In this document: positions 11,827 through 20,283 of the stretch, one piece after another | How positions within the stretch are numbered: position 1 is the first letter of the stretch | How the letters are laid out: each line of letters begins with the position of its first letter | Source of the DNA: Chitinimonas_A lacunae | Lineage (GTDB): Bacteria > Pseudomonadota > Gammaproteobacteria > Burkholderiales > Chitinimonadaceae | Length of the DNA: 64,000 nucleotides | Assembly: GCF_042650885.1 (NCBI RefSeq) | Contig: NZ_JBHSBU010000001.1 | Span: 2,542,001-2,606,000, forward strand | Direction of reading: 5' to 3' | Translations under genes and position numbers: made by a program | Notes under the pieces: model-generated | What the model was told of the DNA's origin: nothing | Seen by the model: only the letters and a program-made list of their open reading frames with translations | The model's database searches: none

Positions 11827-12525
11827 ATGCGCCGCATCTTCGCCCCTGCCCTCCTGTCCGCCCTGGCGCTGCCCGCGCTGGCGCTCAATCTCACCACCGA
11901 AGACTACCCGCCCTACAATATGACCCAGGGCGGCAAGGTCGGCGGTCTCGCCACCGAGATCGTCGAGGAAATGGCCAAACGCGCCCAGGTGCCGGTCAAG
12001 ATCGGCCTGTTCCCCTGGGAGCGCGCCTACAATATGGCCCAGTCCGACCCTGACACCTGCGTCTACTCGACCACCCGCACTCCGCAGCGCGAGGCGCTGT
12101 TCAAATGGGTCGGGCCACTGGTCAATAACGACTGGGTGCTCTACGCCGTCGACAATGCCAAACCGATCGCCAAGATCGAAGACGCCAAAAACGCCAAGAT
12201 CGGTGGCTACCGTGGCGATGCCATCGCGGTATTCCTGAAGGAAAACGGCTACAAGGTCGAAGAGACCACCAACGACAGCCAGAATCCCGAAAAGCTCAAG
12301 GCCGGCCGGATCGACTACTGGGCCACCGGCAAGCAACTCGGCGCCTATCTGGCCAAGCAGAAGGGCATCACCGGCATCAAGCCCATCCTGACCTTCAAGG
12401 AAACCCAGATGTATCTGGCCTGCGGCAAGTCGGTGCCCGACGCCACCATCACCAAGCTCAACGACGCACTCAAGGCGATGCAGGGCGATGGAACGATGGA
12501 CAAGATCAACAAGAAGTATCTGTAA
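11827..12525 (+). CDS. Periplasmic substrate-binding protein, ABC transporter family 3 (amino-acid type)
   Basis: A 232-residue solute-binding protein. Residues 1-19 are a signal peptide (LLSALALPALA), and the mature part begins LNLTTEDYPPYN, the classic N-terminal strand of SBP_bac_3 proteins, with GGLATEIVEEMAKRA, PWERAYNMAQ and the second-lobe hinge segment IGGYRGDAIAVFL. Such proteins deliver polar amino acids or related small molecules to an inner-membrane ABC permease, or act as sensors. No permease or ATPase gene is adjacent, so it works with a distant transporter or alone. The ATG at 11827 is chosen because an upstream ATG at 11797 would bury the signal peptide. Confidence 0.9.
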   Translation: MRRIFAPALLSALALPALALNLTTEDYPPYNMTQGGKVGGLATEIVEEMAKRAQVPVKIGLFPWERAYNMAQSDPDTCVYSTTRTPQREALFKWVGPLVNNDWVLYAVDNAKPIAKIEDAKNAKIGGYRGDAIAVFLKENGYKVEETTNDSQNPEKLKAGRIDYWATGKQLGAYLAKQKGITGIKPILTFKETQMYLACGKSVPDATITKLNDALKAMQGDGTMDKINKKYL

Positions 12526-12537
12526 GCGCTCAACACG

Positions 12538-12567
12538 AAACGGCCAGCGGATGCTGGCCGTTTTGCT
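12538..12567 (+). terminator. Rho-independent terminator, probably bidirectional
   Basis: Stem AAACGGCCAGC / GCTGGCCGTTT with a four-base loop followed by TGC on the plus strand and TTTCGTG on the minus strand. It ends the binding-protein gene and could also end the convergent nuclease gene at 12575. Confidence 0.8.
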
Positions 12568-12574
12568 TGGCTAT

Positions 12575-13087
12575 TCACGACTTGTCCTCGACCATCCAGG
12601 GCATTTCGGCACGGGTTGTCGCTCGCTCCACCACACGAGGATGCGGATCAACCGCTTTCAGCAACTGCCGCAGTTTCTGCTGTACATCGGCTGGCTCAAT
12701 CGCCCGCCGACGCAGTTTGGAATGCTTGGCCGGTTGCTCGAGATGGAGCACCACACGCAACTCTTTGCGCTGGGCAACCGCCTTGGCCAGCTTCTTTTCT
12801 TCCGAATCATTAGCGTTGAATCTGGCAGCCAGCAATCCCGCCAGGGTATCGCGCACCTTAGCGGCTACCTCATCACCGAGATCCGTGGGCTTGGTTCTGG
12901 TATGGCCGCGATAGTCTTTCACCTCGATCAGCCAGACGGCGGTACTGTCCAGGCAGATCATATCTACCGCCTTGGTGCCGCCGAAGGCACTGTTGAACTG
13001 ATTGCGATAGAAAGACCAGTCATCGTATTTGCCAGCCAGCGCCGTATCGAAGCGAAAGACCAGCAGGCCTTCCTCGATCTCAACCAT
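12575..13087 (-). CDS. Small PD-(D/E)XK-like nuclease, partner of the AAA ATPase
   Basis: A 170-residue protein of unnamed family. The visible feature is a restriction-endonuclease-fold core: GTKAVDMICLDSTAVWLIEVKDYRG, in which Asp42, Glu55 and Lys57 form D-x12-E-V-K, with strong beta strands around it, followed by a helical DTLAGLLAAR segment. A basic C-terminal half (KHSKLRRRAIEP; HPRVVERATTRAE) may bind nucleic acid. It starts inside the end of the ATPase gene (8-base overlap), so the two are co-translated and probably act as one complex. GC content looks several percent lower than the flanking housekeeping genes. A role as a nuclease effector of a defence module is inference from motif and partner. 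Confidence 0.75.
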   Translation of the reverse strand: MVEIEEGLLVFRFDTALAGKYDDWSFYRNQFNSAFGGTKAVDMICLDSTAVWLIEVKDYRGHTRTKPTDLGDEVAAKVRDTLAGLLAARFNANDSEEKKLAKAVAQRKELRVVLHLEQPAKHSKLRRRAIEPADVQQKLRQLLKAVDPHPRVVERATTRAEMPWMVEDKS

Positions 13088-14129
13088 TGTCCGGCTCCAT
13101 CCCCATGAACCGGTCGGACTGCTTCAACTCCTCATCGAGCAATACCAGGGTTTCCAGATCTTCGACGCTATCGCCCTGCTCCAGCTCAACACCGTGTTGA
13201 CTGGCTTTGAGCGAAAAATAGCGCTGCGCCACTGTCGCCAAGTCAGGTCGGGAGGCAAGCATTTCCAGCTCACGCAGCAGAAACAGGGAATGGGTTGCCA
13301 TGAATACCTGCACACCTTGGCTGCACAAGACCATGATGCTTGCGGCAATTACCTTGATAAGCTTGGGGTTCAGATTGGCTTCCGGCTCATCCCAGAATAG
13401 GCACCCTTGCTCCAGCAGCTCGCCGGTACTGACCAGACGAGCCAGCATCGCTACCTTACGTAAGCCTTCTGCCACCAAGGGCATCTCCAGCTTACCCTCA
13501 CCCGGAATCTGCAAATAAAAACGCCCCGTCTGTCCATCTACGATGACCTTGCCACCCATCGCTTCCTCAAGCCGGCCCAACAGTTTGGCAACCACCGTGC
13601 TACGCGCTCCACGCAAACCAGGCGCGCCAAGCAATGAACAAGTATCGCGCCAGCTTTCCTCAAATTCGACGTGATAGTTGTCGTAAAGCGGTACAAACCA
13701 CGGACAGAGCGTCAAGAGTTCACGGGTTGGCAAGAAAACTGGAGATTTCTCGGGACGCGCCGTAGGCAGCTGGTCTATTTGCACGGAATTGACGGCCTGA
13801 GATGCGAAATTGATGGCACAACTCTGATCCGCTCTTCTCATCTCCACAGCCAGCTCACAACGCTCCCGCCCCTGCTTTCGCTTAACTAGCCGTCCCAAGG
13901 TGTCTGCACGGAACACTCTTACCAGCTTTTCGGCGTATTCCCTTTGTAAAGCCGTCTTGGTCAATTCACCTGATCCGCTCGCATTGACTTTCAAGATCGA
14001 ATAAAGCGCCTTGAGCAGATGCGTTTTGCCCAGACCGTTTTCGGCGATCACGACGTTGAGACCCGGCGCGAAACGCAAATTGTCGTTTGGCAGGGTGGTG
14101 AAATTCTGGAATCTGGCGCTTTTGATCAT
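13080..14129 (-). CDS. AAA/ABC-type ATPase (AAA_15/AAA_21, OLD-like ATPase domain without nuclease tail)
   Basis: A 349-residue RecF/OLD-like P-loop ATPase. It opens MIKSARFQNFTTLPNDNLRFAPGLNVVIAENGLGKTHLL, with Walker A AENGLGKT at 29-36. Walker B is CLFWDEPEANLNP and the switch histidine is in VFMATHSLFLLRE; a D-loop-like NLNP follows Walker B. There is no C-terminal TOPRIM domain, unlike OLD proteins; that role seems to be taken by the overlapping downstream nuclease gene. ATPases of this type act as sensors or motors in defence modules such as Septu, PARIS and retrons, or in DNA repair. Codon use and GC look different from the neighbouring polA/thrB block, suggesting acquisition. The cassette sits between a terminator and the ECF sigma operon. 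Confidence 0.85.
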   Translation of the reverse strand: MIKSARFQNFTTLPNDNLRFAPGLNVVIAENGLGKTHLLKALYSILKVNASGSGELTKTALQREYAEKLVRVFRADTLGRLVKRKQGRERCELAVEMRRADQSCAINFASQAVNSVQIDQLPTARPEKSPVFLPTRELLTLCPWFVPLYDNYHVEFEESWRDTCSLLGAPGLRGARSTVVAKLLGRLEEAMGGKVIVDGQTGRFYLQIPGEGKLEMPLVAEGLRKVAMLARLVSTGELLEQGCLFWDEPEANLNPKLIKVIAASIMVLCSQGVQVFMATHSLFLLRELEMLASRPDLATVAQRYFSLKASQHGVELEQGDSVEDLETLVLLDEELKQSDRFMGMEPDNG

Positions 14130-14190
14130 GGGTGGCCTCTAGCGAGCCAAGCGGCTGAGGATAAGAGAGCTGGCCAAGGAGAGGCGAGGC

Positions 14191-14382
14191 TTATTCGTCT
14201 GCCGACCCGCTGTCGGGACGCTGTCTCGCCGCCTGCCGCAACCACCCGATCTGCGCCCCGAAACGCCGACAGTAGGCGCACTTGAGCACATGCCAGCGCA
14301 GCGACCAGCGTTCGGTGCGGGTGAGTTCTCGGTCCATGGCTGCCGACAGCAGTCGGGTAGCCTGTTTACAGCTCAGCATCAT
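14191..14382 (-). CDS. Zinc-finger anti-sigma factor (zf-HC2)
   Basis: A 63-residue cytosolic protein with Cys5 and the HxxxCxxC motif (His31, Cys35, Cys38: WHVLKCAYC) of zinc-containing anti-sigma factors. Its ATG overlaps the TGA of the sigma gene (ATGA), the standard arrangement for an ECF sigma and its inhibitor. There is no membrane segment, so it is a soluble sensor, likely releasing the sigma factor on oxidation or loss of zinc, as in the neisserial MseR-type systems. A longer reading frame to 14490 exists, but it would run inside the sigma gene. Confidence 0.85.
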   Translation of the reverse strand: MMLSCKQATRLLSAAMDRELTRTERWSLRWHVLKCAYCRRFGAQIGWLRQAARQRPDSGSADE

Positions 14383-14957
14383 GATGGCGTCCGTCCGAAC
14401 CAATGTTGGTCGAGGCAAAGTCGCAGGCTCATCCGCGCCCGGTACAACAGGACTGAACAATTGGTCGCACTGATATCGAGATTCTGACAAATCTCGTCGA
14501 TTTCACACCCCAGGTTCTCGCGCATCGCGAACACCAGGGCCGTGCGCTTGGGCAGCCGCTCGGCGCAGCGCTGGTAGACGCTCCAGAAATCGCGCTGGGT
14601 CAGCGCGGCTTCGGGGTCGGCCCAGTGGCGCGGGCCGTCCGAGCCCCAGTGGCCGGTCCTGTCGAACAGGCTGTCGAAATCGCTCAGATCCTCCTCGTCG
14701 GCCGGGCCGTCGAGCAGCAGCGGGTCACGGGTCTGGCGCCGCTGCAAATCGATGATCTTGTGTTTGAGGATGCCGGTCAGCCAGGTACGTACGCTCGACT
14801 GGGCAGCAAAACCCTCACGCGCCTGGACGGCCGCGAGCAAGGTATCTTGCACCACGTCTTCGGCCAGGGTTTCGTCGCGCAACTGGTAGAGGGCGTAGCG
14901 CAGCAGATAGTCGCGATACTGGGCAAGCTGCTCGGAGGCCAGCGCGGATTCGCTCAT
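14379..14957 (-). CDS. ECF-family RNA polymerase sigma factor
   Basis: A 192-residue extracytoplasmic-function sigma factor. Region 2 reads YALYQLRDETLAEDVVQDTLLAAVQAR...VRTWLTGILKHKIIDLQRR (about 20-75), contacting core polymerase and the -10 element; region 4 (AERLPKRTALVFAMRENLGCEIDEICQNLDISATNCSVLLYRARMSLRLCL) is the helix-turn-helix for the -35. Between them is an acidic linker rich in Asp. Start: the ATG at 14957, preceded by GAGAAACC, is preferred over an in-frame ATG at 14999. Operonic with the downstream anti-sigma gene. The regulon is not visible here; the pattern matches betaproteobacterial stress sigma factors. Confidence 0.92.
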   Translation of the reverse strand: MSESALASEQLAQYRDYLLRYALYQLRDETLAEDVVQDTLLAAVQAREGFAAQSSVRTWLTGILKHKIIDLQRRQTRDPLLLDGPADEEDLSDFDSLFDRTGHWGSDGPRHWADPEAALTQRDFWSVYQRCAERLPKRTALVFAMRENLGCEIDEICQNLDISATNCSVLLYRARMSLRLCLDQHWFGRTPS

Positions 14958-14973
14958 GGTTTCTCGAAATAAA

Positions 14974-15012
14974 AAAACACGCAAAAACGGTGCAACCATC
15001 CATGCGTGTTTT
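14974..15012 (-). terminator. Probable terminator of thrB
   Basis: A nine-base perfect stem AAAACACGC / GCGTGTTTT with a 21-base loop, followed on the minus strand by TTTATTT. It lies between the thrB stop and the sigma-factor start. The long loop makes it less certain than others. Confidence 0.5.
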
Positions 15013-15039
15013 AATTAAAAGGAAAATTCTACTGCCAGA

Positions 15040-15996
15040 TCAGGCGTCCAGCCACTCGGTGTGCTCGCCGCGCAGGGCATGACGTTGCAGGATGTGCTGG
15101 AAGTAAGCCGGGTCTTTCCGATAGGTCAGTTCGCCCGGGCTTGGCTTATGCCAGTCATACAGCCGCGAGACCCAGAAACGCAGCGCCGCCGCGCGCAGCA
15201 TCAGCCACCAGGCGTGGCGCTCGTCCTCGCCAAGCGGCCGGGCCGACTGATAGCCGGCGCAGAGTGCGCGGGCGCGTTCGGGGTCGATGTCGCCGCCGTC
15301 GATCGCGCACCAGTCGTTGACCGTGATGGCCAGGTCGTACAGCAGAATATCGTTACAGGCGTAGTAGAAGTCGATAAAGCCGCCGATGCGTTCGCCATGC
15401 ATCAGCACATTGTCGCGGAACAGATCGGCGTGGATCACCCCGGTCGGCAGATGGGCAAAACGGTGGCGGGCCTGCAATTGCACTTCGGCCCGCAGCAGGG
15501 ACAGCGTCTCCGGTTCGGCGGCGAGATAGGGGTAGAGCTGCGGCGCCACCCGGTTCCACCAGGCCGGGCCGCGTGGGTTGGGCATATGGCCGGCATAGGT
15601 TTCGCCGGCGCGGTGCATCTGCGCCAGCATCACCCCGACTGCATGACACTGCCGCTCGCTCGGCTGCTCGGCCACATCGCCGTCCAGCCAGGTGGCGAGC
15701 ACGGTCGGGCGGCCGTTGAGCTGGTCGATATATTCGTCGCGCTGGTTGGCGATCGGGGCGGCGCAGGCAATGCCATGGTGGGCCAGATGCGCCATCAGAT
15801 TGACGTAGAACGGCAGCTCCTGCGCCGACAGCGTCTCGAACAGCGTCAGCACATAGCGGCCCTGGTCGGTGACCACGGCGTAATTGGTATTGGTGACACC
15901 CTCGGCGATGCCTTCGAGCCGGACCAATTGGCCGATGGCATATCCCTTGAGCCAGACCGCCAGCTGCTGCGGCGTAACGACAGTGAACACGGACAT
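15040..15996 (-). CDS. thrB: Homoserine kinase, aminoglycoside-phosphotransferase-like (ThrB type 2)
   Basis: Phosphorylates L-homoserine with ATP for threonine synthesis. The 318-residue protein starts MSVFTVVTPQQLAVWL and has the kinase-like fold of the proteobacterial ThrB: VTNTNYAV near the N-terminus, the catalytic loop HADLFRDN (189-196, base Asp191, Asn196) and the metal-binding IDFYYA (Asp209). Alternative upstream starts to 16089 would overlap the DUF2782 gene and have no family support. Its place next to DUF2782, LOG and polA is the conserved betaproteobacterial arrangement, which supports the assignment against choline kinases with the same fold. Confidence 0.95.
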   Translation of the reverse strand: MSVFTVVTPQQLAVWLKGYAIGQLVRLEGIAEGVTNTNYAVVTDQGRYVLTLFETLSAQELPFYVNLMAHLAHHGIACAAPIANQRDEYIDQLNGRPTVLATWLDGDVAEQPSERQCHAVGVMLAQMHRAGETYAGHMPNPRGPAWWNRVAPQLYPYLAAEPETLSLLRAEVQLQARHRFAHLPTGVIHADLFRDNVLMHGERIGGFIDFYYACNDILLYDLAITVNDWCAIDGGDIDPERARALCAGYQSARPLGEDERHAWWLMLRAAALRFWVSRLYDWHKPSPGELTYRKDPAYFQHILQRHALRGEHTEWLDA

Positions 15997-16006
15997 GAGG
16001 CGCCCT

Positions 16007-16333
16007 TCAGAAACGCTTGATGACCCAGCGCGGCACCGAGTTCTTCGGCATGATTTCGCGCCGGACCATGCTGCCGCTGCCGTTCTCATCGATCAGGAAA
16101 TACTCGGGCCCGACCTTGGGTCGTACCTTGACCATATAGAGCTGGCCGTTGACCCGGTACTCGGTATGGGTCGCATCGGCCTTCTCGATCACCCGGACTT
16201 CCGGCTCGGGTTCGGCGGCCGGGGCCTCGGACGGGGTCGCCGTGGCCGGCGGCAGCGGTGGCGGCGGCGGAATATCGGCGGCCAGGGCAGCGCCAGCCAG
16301 CCACAGCAGCAGACAGTACGACAGGGTACGCAT
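16007..16333 (-). CDS. DUF2782 family secreted protein
   Basis: A 108-residue protein with a signal peptide (residues 1-18, LLLWLAGAALA), a Pro-rich stretch (PPPPPLPP) and an acidic linker. The conserved DUF2782 core follows: VRVIEKADATHTEYRVNGQLYMVKVRPKVGPEYFLID, ending with a basic tail. Function unknown; probably periplasmic. The gene ends 10 bases before thrB and is almost always found in this context in beta- and gammaproteobacteria. Confidence 0.88.
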   Translation of the reverse strand: MRTLSYCLLLWLAGAALAADIPPPPPLPPATATPSEAPAAEPEPEVRVIEKADATHTEYRVNGQLYMVKVRPKVGPEYFLIDENGSGSMVRREIMPKNSVPRWVIKRF

Positions 16334-16356
16334 GGTCGGTTCCTCCTGGCCGGCGC

Positions 16357-17091
16357 TTACAGACTGAGCTGCATTTCGCGTTCGGCCGGACTGGGGGCGA
16401 AACCCCGGGTCTCATAGAATTTGAAGATCGCATCGACCACCGCACGCGGCTCGTCGATCACCTGGATCAGATCCATATCTTCGGGATTGATCATGCGCTC
16501 GCCAGCGAGCGTGGCTTTCATCCAGTCTAGGAGACCGCTCCAGAACTGGCTGCATACCAGGATGATCGGAATCCGCCGCGATTTGCCGGTCTGGATCAGG
16601 GTGAGCGCCTCGGACAGCTCATCGAGCGTGCCGAAGCCGCCCGGCATCACCACATAGGCGGTGGCGTTCTTGACGAACATCACCTTGCGGGCGAAGAAGT
16701 GACGGAAACTCTGACTGACATCCTGATAGGGATTGCCGTGTTGCTCGTGGGCAAGCTGGATATTGAGCCCTACCGAAGGCGAGCGGCCATGGAAGGCGCC
16801 CTTGTTGGCGGCTTCCATAATGCCGGGGCCGCCGCCCGAAATCACCGAGAAACCGGCGTCGGAAAGTAAACGGGCGATCTCCTCGGTGAGCTTATAATAC
16901 GCGTGGTCGCGTGGGGTACGGGCCGAGCCGAAGATACTGACTGCGGGCTGGATTGCCTGCAAACGCTCGGTCGCCTCGACGAATTCCGCCATGATCTCGA
17001 ACACCCGCCACGCCTCGCGGGCGCGGTAGGCATGCGACGCCGCCAGGGCGGCTGGGTCGGTTACGCTCGGTAGTTTGTCATGCACACTCAT
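16357..17091 (-). CDS. LOG-family Rossmann protein (TIGR00730; probable nucleotide 5'-monophosphate phosphoribohydrolase)
   Basis: A 244-residue LOG (Lonely Guy) protein that likely splits nucleoside monophosphates into base and ribose 5-phosphate. The nucleotide motif SGGGPGIMEAANKGA (85-99) and the catalytic MPGGFGTLDE (149-158) are intact; VSIFGSART marks the first Rossmann strand. The start is uncertain: ATG 17091 is given, ATG 17100 is equally possible, and ATG 17163 would overlap the divergent polA start. The protein is slightly longer than the minimal 190-residue LOG enzymes because of an N-terminal helical extension, as in the betaproteobacterial subgroup. Confidence 0.88.
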   Translation of the reverse strand: MSVHDKLPSVTDPAALAASHAYRAREAWRVFEIMAEFVEATERLQAIQPAVSIFGSARTPRDHAYYKLTEEIARLLSDAGFSVISGGGPGIMEAANKGAFHGRSPSVGLNIQLAHEQHGNPYQDVSQSFRHFFARKVMFVKNATAYVVMPGGFGTLDELSEALTLIQTGKSRRIPIILVCSQFWSGLLDWMKATLAGERMINPEDMDLIQVIDEPRAVVDAIFKFYETRGFAPSPAEREMQLSL

Positions 17092-17156
17092 AAACCACAT
17101 CCCGGAGCCATCAGGCTCGTTTACCGGCGCGGGCGGGGCCGCGCCAAGGATATTCG

Positions 17157-19895
17157 ATGACAACGCTCTTACTGATCGACGGCTCGTCCTACCTGTACCG
17201 TGCCTTCCACGGCCTGCCCGATCTGCGTAACAGCTCCGGCGCGCCCACTGGCGCGCTCTACGGCATGATCGCGATGTTGAAACGTCTCGCGAAGGAACAG
17301 CCGGCCGATTATATCGGCTGTGTGTTCGATGCCAAGGGCAAGACCTTCCGCGAAGATCTCTACCCCGACTACAAGGCCAACCGGCCGTCCATGCCTGACG
17401 ATCTGCGCTTGCAGATCGAACCGATCCATCAGGCGGTGACGGCCCTGGGCTTGCCGATGCTGATCATCGACGGCGTCGAAGCCGACGACGTGATCGGCAC
17501 CCTGGCCCGCCAGGCCGCCGCAGCCGGCCATGATGTGGTGATCTCGACCGGCGACAAGGATATGGCCCAGCTGGTCGATGGCACGATACGCCTGGTCAAT
17601 ACCATGAGCAACGAAACGCTAGACCAGACCGGCGTGCTCGCCAAGTTCGGCGTGCCGCCCGAGCGTATCGTTGACTATCTGACCCTGGTCGGCGACGCGG
17701 TCGATAATGTGCCGGGCGTCCCCAAATGCGGCCCGAAGACTGCCGTCAAATGGCTGGGCGAATGGGGCACGCTCGATAATCTGATTGCCAATGCCGAACG
17801 GATCAGCGGCGCCGTGGGCCAGAATCTGCGCAATACCCTCGACTGGCTGCCCATGGCGCGCCAGCTGCTGACCATCAAATGCGATGTTGACCTGAGCGGG
17901 GCGCTGCCGCGCGGCATCGAAGCGCTGCGCCCCAACGCCCCCGATCGCGATACCCTGCGTCAGCTCTACCAAACCTACGGCTTCAAGACCTGGCTCAAGG
18001 AACTCGACACGCCAGGCAATGGCGCGGCGTCCCCGGTCAATCCCGCTGTGCCGGCACCCGCGGAGCCGGGTGAGCCGGTCGAGCTGGCACGCGACTATCC
18101 GGCGATTCTCGACGAGGCCACACTCGATCGCTGGATCGCCAAGCTGACAGCCGCCCCGCTCGCTGCCGTCGATACCGAGACCGACAGCCTCGATCCGATG
18201 GCTGCCCGTATCGTCGGCATCAGCTTTGCCGTGGGCGAAGGTGACGCTGCCTATCTGCCGCTCGACCATCGCTATCCGGGTGTGCCCGAGCAGATCGGTC
18301 TTGAGGTAGGCCTGGCCAAGCTCAAGCCCTGGCTGGAAAACCCGGACTGCAAGAAGGTCGGCCAGAACCTCAAGTACGACCAGCATGTATTTGCCAACCA
18401 CGGTATCCGACTGGCCGGGATAGCCGCCGACACCCTGCTCGAGTCCTATGTGCTCGACGCCACCGAGCGTCACAATATGGACGATCTGGCCGCCCGCCAT
18501 CTCGGCATCAAGACCATGGTGTACGAGGATGTCTGTGGCCGTGGCGCCAAGCAGATCGGCTTTGAGGCCGTCGAGATCGAGCAGGCGGCCCGTTATTCGG
18601 GTGAAGACGCCGATGTGACGCTGCGGCTGCATCACACTTTCGCGCCACGGCTCGCTGCCCTGCCCCGGCTCGAGGCGCTCTATCGCGATATCGAGCTGCC
18701 GGTGCGCGAGGTGCTGTTCAAGATGGAGCGCCATGGCGTGCTGATCGACCGCGAGCAGCTGGCGCGCCAGAGCCACGAGATCGGCCAGACCCTGTTGCGG
18801 CTCGAACAGGAAGCCTACGAACTGGCCGGCCAGCCGTTCAATCTCGGCTCACCCAAGCAGATCGGCGAAATCCTGTTCGACAAGCAGCAGCTCCCCGTCC
18901 TCAAGAAAACGCCCAAAGGCGCACCGTCGACCGATGAGGATGTGCTGGAACAACTGGCCCGCGACTATCCGCTGCCGGCGAAGCTGCTGGCCCACCGCTC
19001 GCTCGCCAAGCTCAAGTCCACCTATACCGACAAGCTGCCGCAGCGCATCGATCCGCGCACCGGCCGGGTCCATACCAATTACGCCCAGGCCGTGGCGGTG
19101 ACGGGGCGGCTGTCGTCCAACGAGCCCAATCTCCAGAACATTCCGGTACGCACCGCCGAAGGCCGCCGCATCCGCGAAGCCTTTATCGCGCCGCCGGGCA
19201 GCCATATCGTTTCGGCCGACTATTCGCAGATCGAACTGCGCATCATGGCTCACCTGTCGGGTGACGAAGGCTTTATCGAGGCGTTCCGCCACGGCGACGA
19301 CATTCACCGCGCCACGGCAGCCGAGGTATTCGGCGTGGTCAATGCCGCCGATGTCACGTCCGAGCAGCGCCGCTACGCCAAGGCGATCAACTTCGGACTG
19401 ATCTACGGCATGAGCGCGTTCGGCCTCGCGGCGCAGCTCGGTATCGAGCGCGGTGCGGCGCAGCAGTACATCGACCGCTATTTCCAGCGCTACCCGGGCG
19501 TCGCCGACTATATGCAGCGCACCCGTGAACAGGCGCGCGAGCAAGGCTATGTCGAGACCGAATTCGGTCGCCGTCTGGCCGTGCCAGAAATCCGCTCAAG
19601 CGTGCAGGCCCGCCGTGCCGCCGCCGAGCGCGCCGCGATCAACGCACCGATGCAGGGCACAGCCGCCGATCTGATCAAGCTCGCCATGATTGCGGTGCAG
19701 AACTGGATCGAACGTGAACAGCTCGCCAGCCGGCTGGTGATGCAGGTCCACGATGAACTGGTGCTGGAAGTGCCAGAAGCCGAACTCGACCGAGTGCGCG
19801 AGGAACTGCCGACGCTGATGTCGGGCGTGGCCAGCATGACCGTGCCGCTGCTGGCCGAAGTCGGCTATGGGCCGAGTTGGGAAGCCGCGCATTAG
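17157..19895 (+). CDS. polA: DNA polymerase I
   Basis: A 912-residue three-domain repair and Okazaki-fragment polymerase. The N-terminal 5'-3' exonuclease (1 to about 290) has LLIDGSSYLYRAFHG and ADDVIGTLA. The 3'-5' proofreading domain is active, with catalytic Asp339 and Glu341 in AVDTETDSL and the later YSGEDADVT motif. The polymerase domain has motif A SADYSQIELRIMAH (Asp688), the O-helix RRYAKAINFGLIYGMSAFGLA, and motif C VMQVHDELVLEV (His865-Asp866). AAGGA precedes the ATG by six bases. Divergent from the LOG gene; a terminator follows. Confidence 0.98.
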   Translation: MTTLLLIDGSSYLYRAFHGLPDLRNSSGAPTGALYGMIAMLKRLAKEQPADYIGCVFDAKGKTFREDLYPDYKANRPSMPDDLRLQIEPIHQAVTALGLPMLIIDGVEADDVIGTLARQAAAAGHDVVISTGDKDMAQLVDGTIRLVNTMSNETLDQTGVLAKFGVPPERIVDYLTLVGDAVDNVPGVPKCGPKTAVKWLGEWGTLDNLIANAERISGAVGQNLRNTLDWLPMARQLLTIKCDVDLSGALPRGIEALRPNAPDRDTLRQLYQTYGFKTWLKELDTPGNGAASPVNPAVPAPAEPGEPVELARDYPAILDEATLDRWIAKLTAAPLAAVDTETDSLDPMAARIVGISFAVGEGDAAYLPLDHRYPGVPEQIGLEVGLAKLKPWLENPDCKKVGQNLKYDQHVFANHGIRLAGIAADTLLESYVLDATERHNMDDLAARHLGIKTMVYEDVCGRGAKQIGFEAVEIEQAARYSGEDADVTLRLHHTFAPRLAALPRLEALYRDIELPVREVLFKMERHGVLIDREQLARQSHEIGQTLLRLEQEAYELAGQPFNLGSPKQIGEILFDKQQLPVLKKTPKGAPSTDEDVLEQLARDYPLPAKLLAHRSLAKLKSTYTDKLPQRIDPRTGRVHTNYAQAVAVTGRLSSNEPNLQNIPVRTAEGRRIREAFIAPPGSHIVSADYSQIELRIMAHLSGDEGFIEAFRHGDDIHRATAAEVFGVVNAADVTSEQRRYAKAINFGLIYGMSAFGLAAQLGIERGAAQQYIDRYFQRYPGVADYMQRTREQAREQGYVETEFGRRLAVPEIRSSVQARRAAAERAAINAPMQGTAADLIKLAMIAVQNWIEREQLASRLVMQVHDELVLEVPEAELDRVREELPTLMSGVASMTVPLLAEVGYGPSWEAAH

Positions 19896-19902
19896 AAGAA
19901 GA

Positions 19903-19940
19903 AAGCCGGCCATCGCGAAAGGGTGGCCGGCTGACTCTTT
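19903..19940 (+). terminator. Rho-independent terminator of polA
   Basis: Stem AGCCGGCCA / TGGCCGGCT with an 11-base loop and a CTCTTTT tail, 8 bases after the stop codon. Confidence 0.8.
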
Positions 19941-20283
19941 TCGGTAATTTCTCTTGTTTATCCGCTCTAGTTCTTGCAAAGATTTGTCAATAATCTTTCC
20001 ATCAAGTCTCTACCTTTCTTCTCCCCCTCCAGGTTCCCACTGAACCGGACGCTCCTGTCCGCCAGTGCCCGTCAGCAGCCGGCAGCGATGATTCGCTACT
20101 TATTGGCTGGTTTCTGCTCCACTACTTGCAGACAATCGGGCAGAAATCCACTGTCCGGCCATGGCGCCGCCAACCCGGCGACTGTTGGTACTTTTGCTTC
20201 AATTACCCTGTTTTTCGACAAAACGTCTGCATCGGCAGCGATAGCTCTCTATCCTATGGCGGTCTTTTCCCCTTGCCCTGCCC
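19941..20283. other. Gene-free stretch between polA and the amidase gene
   Basis: About 340 bases, AT-richer near 19960-20030. Short open frames in it have no recognisable features. Probably holds the amidase promoter; nothing specific is seen. Confidence 0.4.
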
